From Clostridiales bacterium (GTDB taxonomy: Bacteria; Bacillota; Clostridia; Oscillospirales; Oscillospiraceae): 10,360 bases of DNA. The stretch lies in the NCBI GenBank assembly GCA_019420945.1, contig JAHZGF010000012.1:1-10360 (forward strand). Reading direction: 5' to 3'. A program made the translations under genes and the position numbers. This document shows positions 1 through 5,852 of the stretch, one piece after another (the stretch's first letter is position 1; each line of letters starts with the position of its first letter). A model generated the notes under the pieces. The model was not told where the DNA came from and made no database searches. It saw only the letters and a list, made by a program, of their open reading frames with translations.

Positions 1-1
1 A

Positions 2-14
2 CCAACAAAATCAA
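2..14. repeat. Left copy of 13-bp inverted repeat at window edges
   Basis: CCAACAAAATCAA here is the exact reverse complement of TTGATTTTGTTGG at 10347-10359. Read in the direction of the adjacent leftward gene, the 13-mer begins 4 nt after its TGA stop. The identity does not continue inward (position 15 versus 10346 differ), and outward the first flanking base differs (A1 versus C10360). Because the window stops there, the true outer extent is unknown. It may be a terminal or inversion-type repeat, a shared 3' element, or chance. Confidence 0.6.
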
Positions 15-18
15 TCGC

Positions 19-1146
19 TCATACGCAAAAACCGGGGAACTGTTTCAATGTTTGGATGAACATGTCGACTTCTTCTTTGGTGTTATGCTTATTAAAACTA
101 ATTCGCAATGCGCCGCGAATGACAGATGGTGAATAATTCATGGCATTTAACACATGACTGGGAGCCCCTTTGGTGCAGGCTGATCCTGTGGAAAGATAAA
201 TCTGGTGCAGACTCAAGAAAGAGACCAGCTCATGGGATTCAATGCCGGGAAAAGAAACATTTAAGATAAAGGGAGAACCATCTTTCGGACTATTGATGTG
301 AACAGTCGGGAATTCAGTGAGCAGCAACTGTAATAAATATTTTCTGATGTCAGAGACTTTTTCAGCATTGGAGGTCATGGAATATAGGGCACGGTCTGAA
401 GCGAGACCAAAAGCACATGCAAGGGGAACGCTTTCTGTTCCGGGATTGACTTTTCCTTCCTGGCTTCCGCCGAACTCCAGAGGAAAAACCAAATCAGGGC
501 GACGAAGGTATAGCGCACCAATTCCTTTTGGGCCATGAATTTTATGGGCGCTGGCAGAAATCATATCCACATCATAAACATGAAGTTTGAAAGGGAGCTT
601 TCCAAACCCCTGTACGCAGTCACAGTGAATAAGGGTCTTTGGGTTTCGCTTTCGCACCCCATTTACGATTTCCTTAATAGGAAGAATTTCTCCTGTTTCG
701 TTATTAACGAACATCACGCTTACCAGCACCGTATCGTCACGAACTGCATCAATAATATCCTGCGCAGCAATATGATGCGTATCTGGATTTGGCGCTACAT
801 AAGTTACTTGCCATCCGCCCGATTCCAAATACGCACAAGCTTTCAAAATGGAATCGTGTTCAATGGCAGTTGTTACAATATGCTTTCCCCAACGACGGGC
901 GCGGGCCGCACCTTGCACCGCAATATTATTGCTTTCCGTGCCGCCTGAAGTAAAGTAGATATCGCCGGTTCTCGCCGCTATCATTTTAGCAATTTGGTTT
1001 CTCGCAATGCCAAGTTCCGTGTACGCCGAGGAACCGACTCCGTGAAGCGAAGACGGATTGCCAAATTGGCGGCACATTATTTCTACGGCGCGATCTGCAA
1101 CCTCTGCATCCACACATGTTGTTGCACTGTTGTCAAAATATATCAT
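19..1146 (-). CDS. Cysteine desulfurase, NifS/IscS-like (PLP-dependent)
   Basis: This encodes a 375-residue class V aminotransferase-fold enzyme that removes sulfur from L-cysteine as an enzyme-bound persulfide, for Fe-S cluster assembly or thiolation. The visible signatures are the N-terminal YFDNSATT (3-10), SGGTESNN (67-74, cofactor phosphate contact), EH at 96-97, D176 and Q179, the PLP lysine K202 in SASAHKIHGPKG, and the persulfide cysteine C324 in STGSACTKGAPS, followed by RGALRIS. The ATG at 1146 is chosen because it has AGCGGAGGG just upstream and begins exactly at the family N-terminus. The frame stays open upstream into the isomerase gene, but that extension has no family similarity. 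It lies 67 bp downstream of the isomerase stop, on the same strand, with a strong hairpin between. No iscU, thiI or mnmA partner is visible, so its sulfur acceptor is unknown. Family call is firm; physiological role is open. Confidence 0.93.
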   Translation of the reverse strand: MIYFDNSATTCVDAEVADRAVEIMCRQFGNPSSLHGVGSSAYTELGIARNQIAKMIAARTGDIYFTSGGTESNNIAVQGAARARRWGKHIVTTAIEHDSILKACAYLESGGWQVTYVAPNPDTHHIAAQDIIDAVRDDTVLVSVMFVNNETGEILPIKEIVNGVRKRNPKTLIHCDCVQGFGKLPFKLHVYDVDMISASAHKIHGPKGIGALYLRRPDLVFPLEFGGSQEGKVNPGTESVPLACAFGLASDRALYSMTSNAEKVSDIRKYLLQLLLTEFPTVHINSPKDGSPFILNVSFPGIESHELVSFLSLHQIYLSTGSACTKGAPSHVLNAMNYSPSVIRGALRISFNKHNTKEEVDMFIQTLKQFPGFCV

Positions 1147-1175
1147 TCTGTCCCTCCGCTCGGCAATTTGAGACA

Positions 1176-1202
1176 ACGGCCTGCCAGTATATGGCAGGCC
1201 GT
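1176..1202 (-). terminator. GC-rich hairpin between isomerase and cysteine desulfurase
   Basis: A perfect 11-bp stem (ACGGCCTGCCA, 1176-1186, with TGGCAGGCCGT, 1192-1202) closes a 5-nt loop. It starts 11 nt past the isomerase stop. On the minus strand it is followed by TTGTCTCAAATT, which is only a weak U-tract. It may act as a partial terminator, an attenuator, or an mRNA 3'-end protector that separates expression of the two genes. The structure is certain at sequence level; the function is inferred. Confidence 0.6.
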
Positions 1203-1213
1203 GTTTGGAAAGC

Positions 1214-2656
1214 TTATGCGCGCATGACCTCCAAGCCCAAAGCCTCGGCAGCTTCAGCAATTTGATCACCATAATCCCCATAAACAAGAGCGAAATGATG
1301 TCCCACATATTTCTGACAGTCGTGGAAATGCTTGGTATCAGCGACCTTGTAGCGGACAGCCAGTTTGCACTCCGGTACGAGGTAGTTGTCACAGCCTGTA
1401 ATCTCGCCTTTGACGATCATGATTTTCTTCATATCAGGGCTGAGGTTGATTGCAGTGATGGTTTCTCCGACATCCTGCGCAAAATCATAACGCAGCGTAG
1501 TGCCCCAACCATCCATTGCAAAGGAAACCAGTTCCACAGGAAGAGCAGGCTTGTCATACCCTTTCATATAACGAGTGGGGACATCATGCAGGGTCCGGAC
1601 CTCATTTTCTTCCGGATTCCAAACCAAGGTGTTACCCATATATGGAGCCGCGTTGGAGACAGCCATCAAGATGGCTTTGGAGATAACAGACCCGACATCT
1701 CCGGCACACGCTGCAGGAATACCATCTTCAGTCAAAATAGATTTGGCAAGACAGAAGGTAAACTTACGGGCATTGAGCTGTCTGGTGGCACAAACTTCAA
1801 AGCAGGGGATGGTAAAAGCATTGCAACCATGGTGCGCCATCAGCTTTTTGATTGCAACATAGAACTCCATATCATTTTTCACATATTCTGCCGGCATGTG
1901 GACACCTTTTGCAGAGGATACTAGTTCGTCGGCCATGTGAGAAGCCTCGGCTTTTTCTTCCGGAGTCAAGGCGTCAATCTCATCAAAAACCTGCTCTGCA
2001 TTGATATGGGAAAAACGGGTGCCAAACTGTTGCGTAATACCATCGAGTGTCAGATAGGAGCTCTGGCAGCCGAAGGTCAGCTGTGCATTTTTCAGGGGGA
2101 AGAAAATCTTCAGGTTCTTCAGGATCTTTTTCACACGGAGAACGTCTACTGCTTTTACGAAATCGTCCATGTAGCGGCAGGGATAAACATCTTTGCGGCC
2201 CATTGCCAGAAGATGTGCGCTCATGTCGACATCATCACAGGGAGAGTGGGATGCCTCGTGGGGGACAAAGGCGATTGCTTTGGCGGTACGACTTGCCAAC
2301 TCCACAGTAAAGTAGCCGGAAATGCGCAAACCGCAGACGAGGTAGATATCCACTTTTTCGTCTTCGGCCAGAGCCTCTTCCCATACATTATCATGGATTA
2401 CGAAGTCTTCGTTCCAGTGCAGCAGGGAGCCATCCAAGACCTCAACCTTTTTCGGATCTACTGCCTCATGAATGCGCTCAAGGAAGCGATTGTATTCTTT
2501 TTGGGCAACTTCCATGTCGGCTTCGGTCGTCAATGCATAACCCTGGCCATACCGGCACGGTCCTTGATATGCATGGATATGATACATGGTCCACAGGATG
2601 GGCTTGACAACGATTTTCTCTTCCAGAGGACTTTTGATTTCAGGAACGACGCTCAT
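1214..2656 (-). CDS. L-fucose/L-arabinose isomerase family protein
   Basis: This encodes a 480-residue probable metal-dependent ketol isomerase that interconverts an aldose and a ketose in the cytoplasm. It is shorter than enterobacterial FucI (about 590 residues) and resembles the ~480-residue family members common in Firmicutes. The C-terminal half carries the expected metal-ligand context: E287 in FTIPCFEVC, D320 in AACAGDVGS, and H453-H454 in GHHFALVYGD. The family often has an acidic residue two before the aspartate; here it is alanine (CAGD). The start at 2656 is preferred over the in-frame ATG at 2695 because AAAGGAGAT sits directly upstream of it and the perfect operator at 2681-2694 overlaps the extra codons. 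The gene has its own promoter and two operators and lies just downstream of a LacI-family gene on the same strand. The sugar substrate cannot be read from sequence. Confidence 0.85.
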   Translation of the reverse strand: MSVVPEIKSPLEEKIVVKPILWTMYHIHAYQGPCRYGQGYALTTEADMEVAQKEYNRFLERIHEAVDPKKVEVLDGSLLHWNEDFVIHDNVWEEALAEDEKVDIYLVCGLRISGYFTVELASRTAKAIAFVPHEASHSPCDDVDMSAHLLAMGRKDVYPCRYMDDFVKAVDVLRVKKILKNLKIFFPLKNAQLTFGCQSSYLTLDGITQQFGTRFSHINAEQVFDEIDALTPEEKAEASHMADELVSSAKGVHMPAEYVKNDMEFYVAIKKLMAHHGCNAFTIPCFEVCATRQLNARKFTFCLAKSILTEDGIPAACAGDVGSVISKAILMAVSNAAPYMGNTLVWNPEENEVRTLHDVPTRYMKGYDKPALPVELVSFAMDGWGTTLRYDFAQDVGETITAINLSPDMKKIMIVKGEITGCDNYLVPECKLAVRYKVADTKHFHDCQKYVGHHFALVYGDYGDQIAEAAEALGLEVMRA

Positions 2657-2680
2657 GATGATATCTCCTTTATCATGTTT

Positions 2681-2694
2681 TGAATGCGCATTCA
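2681..2694. promoter_or_regulatory. Perfect 14-bp LacI-type operator near the RBS
   Basis: TGAATGCGCATTCA is a perfect palindrome with the central CG step typical of LacI/GalR-family operators. It matches the Bacillus cre consensus (TGWAARCGYTWWCA) at 12 of 14 positions; the two differences are symmetric (positions 5 and 10), which fits a dedicated regulator rather than CcpA. It lies about 25 bp upstream of the isomerase start codon. The same core recurs at 2776-2789, 95 bp away centre to centre. Likely ligand: the LacI-family protein encoded at 2865-3908. Confidence 0.75.
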
Positions 2695-2700
2695 TTTTGT

Positions 2701-2743
2701 AAAATAAAAAAATACCGAATCATCCCCTCTGGTATTACGGTAT
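2701..2743 (-). terminator. Leader hairpin with U-tract upstream of isomerase gene
   Basis: On the minus strand the leader contains ATACCG (2743-2738) that can pair with CGGTAT (2717-2712). Alternatively AATACC (2736-2731) can pair with GGTATT (2716-2711). Both pairings are followed by a run of seven T and then ATTTT. The stems are only 6 bp, so termination would be weak. The two mutually exclusive pairings before a U-tract resemble an attenuator. It may also be chance in an AT-rich leader. Confidence 0.35.
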
Positions 2744-2749
2744 AATTCC

Positions 2750-2770
2750 ATTGATATGCTCGGTATCAAT
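2750..2770. repeat. Inverted repeat in isomerase leader
   Basis: ATTGATA (2750-2756) and TATCAAT (2764-2770) form perfect 7-bp arms around a 7-nt spacer. The element abuts the upstream operator, so the two dyads are contiguous. It could be a second protein-binding site or an RNA hairpin early in the leader. Confidence 0.45.
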
Positions 2771-2794
2771 AGAAATGACTGCGCATTCATTTCT
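2771..2794. promoter_or_regulatory. LacI-type operator overlapping transcription start
   Basis: A 24-bp near-perfect palindrome runs from AGAAATGA to TCATTTCT with core TGACTGCGCATTCA. Only one symmetric pair is mismatched (2779 with 2786), and the centre is a CG step. The core equals the perfect operator at 2681-2694 except for one base. It begins 8-10 bp downstream of the -10 element of the isomerase promoter, so a bound repressor would cover about +1 to +25, the classic repressor position. Confidence 0.78.
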
Positions 2795-2801
2795 GGAATA
2801 A

Positions 2802-2831
2802 AATATATACCCCTTTCTCCTTACCTGTCAA
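2802..2831 (-). promoter_or_regulatory. Sigma-A-type promoter for the isomerase gene
   Basis: On the minus strand a consensus TTGACA (2831-2826) is followed 16 bp later by TATATA (2809-2804), or 18 bp later by TATATT (2807-2802). The start site is predicted near 2795. This gives a leader of about 140 nt that contains both operators. Confidence 0.75.
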
Positions 2832-2837
2832 TATGAG

Positions 2838-2852
2838 AAAAACGCTGTTTTT
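2838..2852 (-). terminator. Weak A/T hairpin after LacI gene
   Basis: AAAAAC-AGC-GTTTTT on the minus strand forms a 6-bp stem with a 3-nt loop ending in five T, 12 nt past the repressor stop codon. The stem is nearly all A-T pairs, so it is at best a weak terminator. Confidence 0.3.
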
Positions 2853-2864
2853 GAGGCTTGGAAT

Positions 2865-3908
2865 TTATGCATTTTGCTCGGCTTGATGCTTCCTCATTTG
2901 AGTTGAAGTGCGAATAATGAGTTTCATGGGGCGGATGATCTTCTTTTTCGGTGTTTCCGGTTCTGCAATCAATTGGAGCAACATTTCTACTGCGTCTCTG
3001 GCAAGCTGCGTAGTAGGCTGCGCAAGAGCAGTCATGGAATATCCCTGAAAATCACCAATAATGGGAGCGTCATATCCAGAGACTCCGATATCGAATCCCA
3101 AACGCAGAGATGTCTGCTGCCGGATGGCGTCGATTACGCCGAATCCGTTGATATCGCCACTGCAAAAGATTGCGTCAGGAACATCTTTCTGACTGAGGAG
3201 GAAGGTGCCTGCTTCCCAACCGCTCTTATAACTGTATGCCGCCGGAATAATCTGGCATTTATCAATTCCGTGTGCAATTAGCCCACTGAGAAACCCCTCT
3301 TGACGAGAGCGGAGATTCAAGTGTGGGCTTTTTTCTGCTGTGACATAGGCAAACCGCTGATACCCCATTGCCGTCAGATATTCAGCCATTTGCTCACCAC
3401 TGTGAAAATGATTGCTTTGTACCATGCTTACTTCGGCATCTGGGAGATCACTGTTGAAGAGTATTACGGGCATACCCTTGCGAGTCCAGGAACCAGTGAC
3501 ATTCTGTCCAAGAACTGCGGAAGTGACAATTACACCATCAACCTGATATTGATACAGATTCTGCAGGAGATCGTTGATATTATCTGTCGGCGCTGAAGTA
3601 AATACCATTGTTCGCAGGTCGTACATTTGAAACACATTGGTTAAAATTTGGAGAATATGATAATGGAAAATATTATAGTTACTTGGAACTACGATGCCAA
3701 TAATGCGGGACCGTCCGGATGCCATGGTTTGTGCAATGGCATTAGGAACATAGCCGAGCTCTTCTGCAGCCTCAAGCACCTTCTTTCGCGTTTTATCACG
3801 AACCAGTAAACGGCTATCCGGATTAAAAACTCTTGAGACTGTGGATTGCGATACGCCTGCACGGTTCGCAACATCAGTGGCTGTAACAAATTTCTCCCCA
3901 GTTGCCAT
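2865..3908 (-). CDS. LacI-family transcriptional repressor
   Basis: This encodes a 347-residue sugar-responsive DNA-binding protein of normal family length. The N-terminal helix-turn-helix (VTATDVANRAGVSQSTVSRV, residues 8-27) is followed by the hinge (PNAIAQTMASGRS, 55-67) and a periplasmic-binding-protein-like effector domain starting at IIGIVVPS. The C-terminal GYDAP and ALAQPTTQLARDAVE stretches are typical of the family. The start at 3908 has AGAGGTG four bases upstream. It is expressed from its own promoter (3965-3993) and sits directly upstream of the isomerase gene, whose promoter carries two palindromes with a central CG. It is therefore the likely repressor of the isomerase; the inducer is unknown, probably a sugar or sugar acid. 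It is divergent from the sigma-54 activator gene. Confidence 0.95.
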   Translation of the reverse strand: MATGEKFVTATDVANRAGVSQSTVSRVFNPDSRLLVRDKTRKKVLEAAEELGYVPNAIAQTMASGRSRIIGIVVPSNYNIFHYHILQILTNVFQMYDLRTMVFTSAPTDNINDLLQNLYQYQVDGVIVTSAVLGQNVTGSWTRKGMPVILFNSDLPDAEVSMVQSNHFHSGEQMAEYLTAMGYQRFAYVTAEKSPHLNLRSRQEGFLSGLIAHGIDKCQIIPAAYSYKSGWEAGTFLLSQKDVPDAIFCSGDINGFGVIDAIRQQTSLRLGFDIGVSGYDAPIIGDFQGYSMTALAQPTTQLARDAVEMLLQLIAEPETPKKKIIRPMKLIIRTSTQMRKHQAEQNA

Positions 3909-3916
3909 TTAGCACC
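3907..3916. repeat. ATTTAGCACC direct repeat, copy 1
   Basis: This 10-mer is identical to 4046-4055, and its TAGCACC core recurs inverted at 4015-4021. This copy covers the ribosome-binding region and start codon of the LacI gene (on the minus strand it supplies GGTGCTAAAT), which may explain part of its sequence. Confidence 0.45.
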
Positions 3917-3964
3917 TCTTTTGGTATAGATGTTGTAAAATAATGCATTTCATATCCTTTATCT

Positions 3965-3993
3965 ATATTATCAACGATAAGGAGCCCTGTCAA
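3965..3993 (-). promoter_or_regulatory. Sigma-A-type promoter for the LacI gene
   Basis: On the minus strand a consensus TTGACA (3993-3988) is followed after exactly 17 bp by TAATAT (3970-3965). The spacer contains the dyad TTATC-AAC-GATAA (3968-3980). Downstream, near +10, an 8-bp palindrome AATGCATT (3942-3949) resembles the isomerase operator without its central CG. Either could serve autoregulation. The predicted leader is about 50 nt. Confidence 0.78.
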
Positions 3994-4014
3994 TTATTAG
4001 CTAATGATAAATCT

Positions 4015-4055
4015 GGTGCTAGGAAAGACGATGTTGCTTTTCCAAATTTAGCACC
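4015..4055. promoter_or_regulatory. Inverted GGTGCTA...TAGCACC pair in the divergent region
   Basis: GGTGCTA (4015-4021) and TAGCACC (4049-4055) are perfect 7-bp arms, reinforced by GGAAA (4022-4026) and TTTCC (4039-4043). The pair brackets the -35 element of the activator gene promoter, with arm centres 34 bp apart (about three helical turns). A plausible operator pair for control of the activator gene; the cognate protein is not identified. Confidence 0.45.
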
Positions 4056-4062
4056 GTAAAAT
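4034..4062 (+). promoter_or_regulatory. Putative sigma-A-type promoter for the activator gene
   Basis: TTGCTT (4034-4039), a 17-bp spacer and TAAAAT (4057-4062) form a reasonable promoter with a good -10 and a weak -35. The start is expected near 4069, leaving a leader of about 44 nt. The -35 lies within the GGTGCTA/TAGCACC dyad. Confidence 0.55.
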
Positions 4063-4112
4063 AAGTAACGAGGGAAATAGAATGGCGAGCACCGGAAGGA
4101 GATAAAGAGACT

Positions 4113-5486
4113 ATGATTGACGCGAAGAGCTTGATTGAGATGCTGGAGTCCTCTTATGATGGGATATGGATTACGGATGGGAACGGCAGGATTCTCTTTG
4201 CCAACTCCGCCAATGCGTCTTTACTGGGGGTGACCAAAGAGGACCTGATGGGAAAGAGCACGGAGGAGCTGCTGGAGAAAAAGATCTTTTCCGACTCTGT
4301 GTGCCTTGAGGCCATTGAGCAGAAGCGGCAGACCTCTAAGGTTTGCTACAACTATAATACGCAGCTGACGGTCCTGGCCACGGCCACGCCGATCTTCGGT
4401 GAAAATGGGGAAGTGCGCTACATATTCAACAATGTGCGGGATATCACATCTCTGAACAATATGCAGGCCAGCCTCCGGGATAAAGAAGAAATTATACGCA
4501 GGCAAAACAAGCAGCTGGAAGATATGAAGATCCGTTTGGGCGTTGGGACCATTATTGCAAATAGCGAGTCGTTCCGAAAGGTCGTTGAACTCGCCCAGCG
4601 TGTAGCGACCTTTGACGGCGCCACGGTCCTGATCCTTGGGGAGTCCGGAACGGGCAAGGAGCTGGTGTCCGAGCTTCTGGTCAACAATAGTCCCAGAAAG
4701 GATATGCCATATCTCCAGGTCAACTGCGGGGCCATTCCGGAGAATCTGATCGAGTCCGAGCTGTTCGGGTATGAGAAGGGCGCATTCACCGGGGCGGACA
4801 ACAGGGGACACAAGGGCCTCTTCGAGGCGGCGAACGGCGGCACGGTCTTTCTGGATGAGATCGGCGATCTTCCGCTGCACATGCAGGTGAAGCTGCTGCG
4901 GGTGCTCCAGCAGCGGAAGGTCACCCGCGTGGGGGGCACCGAGCCCATCGATATCAACGTCCGGGTCATCGCGGCCACCAACAAGAATCTGGAGCAGATG
5001 GTTCGGGAGGGACAATTCCGGGAGGATCTGTACTACCGTCTGAATGTGGTCAGTGTCCAGATTCCGCCCCTGCGGGAGCGGAAGGAGGACATCGTACCGC
5101 TGCTCAACCACTTTCTGACGGTGGTGAATCAGAAGTATCACACCCAGAAGACGATTTTCTCCGACACCATCGACGCTTTTGAAAACTATCCCTGGCCTGG
5201 TAACGTCCGGGAGCTGGAAAATGTGCTGGAGAACCTGGTGATCACCACTCCGGGAGATGAGATTCGGCGGGAAAATCTTCCCAAGAAATTCTGGTCGGAG
5301 AACGGGGAACCCGCCGCCGTGGGCATGCGGGAGATCCTGCCGCTGAAGGTGACAGTGGAACGGGTGGAGTTGGCTGCTATCCAGCATGCCATCGACCAGT
5401 GCGGCTCTGTCCGCAAGGCCGCTGCGGCTCTGGGAGTGGATCCCTCCACCATTGTCCGCAAGATGCAAGGGCATAAAGAGAAGTAG
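4113..5486 (+). CDS. PAS-AAA+-Fis sigma-54-dependent transcriptional activator
   Basis: This encodes a 457-residue bacterial enhancer-binding protein. It has an N-terminal PAS sensor domain (about 5-115), a coiled-coil-like linker (about 118-140), a central AAA+ sigma-54 interaction domain (about 145-380), and a C-terminal Fis/TyrR-type helix-turn-helix (about 415-452, ending SVRKAAAALGVDPSTIVRKM). In the AAA+ domain it has Walker A GESGTGKE (176-183), the sigma-54 contact loop GAFTGA (223-228), Walker B VFLDEIGD (245-252), arginines in FREDLYYRLN (302-311) and WPGNVRELEN (361-370). All catalytic motifs are intact. It should hydrolyse ATP to open a sigma-54 promoter when the PAS domain detects its signal. 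AAGGAG (4096-4101) precedes the start. A strong terminator and a -24/-12 promoter directly downstream mark the five-gene operon as its target. Confidence 0.96.
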   Translation: MIDAKSLIEMLESSYDGIWITDGNGRILFANSANASLLGVTKEDLMGKSTEELLEKKIFSDSVCLEAIEQKRQTSKVCYNYNTQLTVLATATPIFGENGEVRYIFNNVRDITSLNNMQASLRDKEEIIRRQNKQLEDMKIRLGVGTIIANSESFRKVVELAQRVATFDGATVLILGESGTGKELVSELLVNNSPRKDMPYLQVNCGAIPENLIESELFGYEKGAFTGADNRGHKGLFEAANGGTVFLDEIGDLPLHMQVKLLRVLQQRKVTRVGGTEPIDINVRVIAATNKNLEQMVREGQFREDLYYRLNVVSVQIPPLRERKEDIVPLLNHFLTVVNQKYHTQKTIFSDTIDAFENYPWPGNVRELENVLENLVITTPGDEIRRENLPKKFWSENGEPAAVGMREILPLKVTVERVELAAIQHAIDQCGSVRKAAAALGVDPSTIVRKMQGHKEK

Positions 5487-5490
5487 GAGT

Positions 5491-5579
5491 GTGACAGGCA
5501 CCATTCCGGCAGCCTGACACGGATGCAGCTCCCGGCAGGGGAGCGGCCTGACAGCCGCGCCCCCTGCAGGGAGTTTTTT
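5491..5579 (+). terminator. Intrinsic terminator after the activator gene
   Basis: The main stem pairs 5529-5541 (CTCCCGGCAGGGG) with 5561-5573 (CCCCTGCAGGGAG), 12 of 13 positions, and encloses an inner GCGGC/GCCGC hairpin with loop CTGACA (5543-5558). It is followed by six T (5574-5579). An additional imperfect 9-bp stem (GTGACAGGC 5491-5499 with GCCTGACAC 5512-5520, 8 of 9) lies just upstream. This isolates the activator gene from the sigma-54 operon. Confidence 0.88.
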
Positions 5580-5634
5580 CAGCCGAAAGGAGGGGGGCGG
5601 GAAAAGCGTACGCAAATCAGCAACGGATATGAAA

Positions 5635-5642
5635 ATGCGCAT
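5635..5642. promoter_or_regulatory. Possible LacI-type operator core
   Basis: ATGCGCAT is shared with the operators at 2681-2694 and 2771-2794. Aligned over 14 bp about the CG centre, 10 positions match the perfect operator. It could link the operon to the LacI-family repressor, but an 8-bp palindrome can occur by chance. Confidence 0.25.
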
Positions 5643-5735
5643 ACGCACACAAGGGCAAGAAGGGAGTACATCTGGCTAAAACGGTTTGACGAAAGCCAAA
5701 AGCTCACGATTTGTTTTGTCTGAACGCACAAAAAG

Positions 5736-5776
5736 AAAACGCGGGTATTTGGCATTTGTCCAAAAAAAACGCCGGT
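5736..5776. promoter_or_regulatory. Candidate upstream activator sites (30-bp-spaced direct repeats)
   Basis: AAAACGCGGGT (5736-5746) and AAAACGCCGGT (5766-5776) match at 10 of 11 positions and are exactly 30 bp apart, about three helical turns, on the same DNA face. The nearer copy ends 20 bp upstream of the -24 element. That is closer than many enhancer sites but compatible with a paired binding site. The dyads at 5714-5733 and 5748-5764 are alternative candidates. Confidence 0.45.
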
Positions 5777-5795
5777 TCTGTGATATGGACAGATG

Positions 5796-5811
5796 TGGCA
5801 CGTGTTTTGCT
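5796..5811 (+). promoter_or_regulatory. Sigma-54 (-24/-12) promoter of the catabolic operon
   Basis: TGGCACGTGTTTTGCT fits the consensus TGGCACG-N4-TTGCW at every defined position. GG is at 5797-5798 and GC at 5809-5810, with the obligatory 10 bp between. The start site is expected near 5822, giving a leader of about 31 nt to the aldolase start at 5853. It directly follows a gene for a sigma-54 activator, the usual arrangement of regulator and target. Confidence 0.95.
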
Positions 5812-5852
5812 ATATTAGACGGCAGAAAATTCTGAATCAAAGGGATGTTGTT

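Larger units (their letters stand above)
5580..5795. promoter_or_regulatory. Gene-free control region upstream of the sigma-54 promoter
   Basis: Together with the terminator and the promoter this belongs to the 366-bp stretch without a gene (5487-5852). It contains small palindromes (GCGTACGC 5606-5613; ATGCGCAT 5635-5642, identical to the core of the isomerase operators). It also has dyads TTTTGT-N8-ACAAAA (5714-5733) and TTTGG-N7-CCAAA (5748-5764), a pair of direct repeats (5736-5776), and A-tracts that could bend DNA. A short plus-strand open frame through it has no codon logic or family resemblance. The likely role is activator binding and DNA bending. Confidence 0.6.

Noticed and set aside
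1176..1194. Possible sigma-54 promoter on the minus strand before the desulfurase (TGGCAGGCCGTTGTCT)
   Set aside because: The -12 GC is shifted or absent at the required 10-bp spacing, and the sequence is explained by the hairpin.
1147..1392. N-terminal extension of the cysteine desulfurase
   Set aside because: It overlaps the isomerase coding region and hairpin, lacks family similarity, and the ATG at 1146 has a good ribosome binding site.
2681..2694. Calling the perfect palindrome a CcpA cre site
   Set aside because: It departs from cre at two symmetric positions, and a dedicated LacI-family gene lies next door; CcpA binding remains possible but is not the simplest reading.
4221..5648. 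Long minus-strand open frame opposite the sigma-54 activator
   Set aside because: It is antisense to intact Walker A, GAFTGA and Walker B motifs, runs through the terminator, and shows no recognisable domain.
5523..5723. Small plus-strand open frame after the activator gene
   Set aside because: It begins inside the terminator stem, and the translation looks random.
5793..5852. Upstream start for the aldolase adding 20 residues
   Set aside because: The extra codons lie on the -24/-12 promoter and the start site, so they would not be within the mRNA; the ATG at 5853 matches the family N-terminus.
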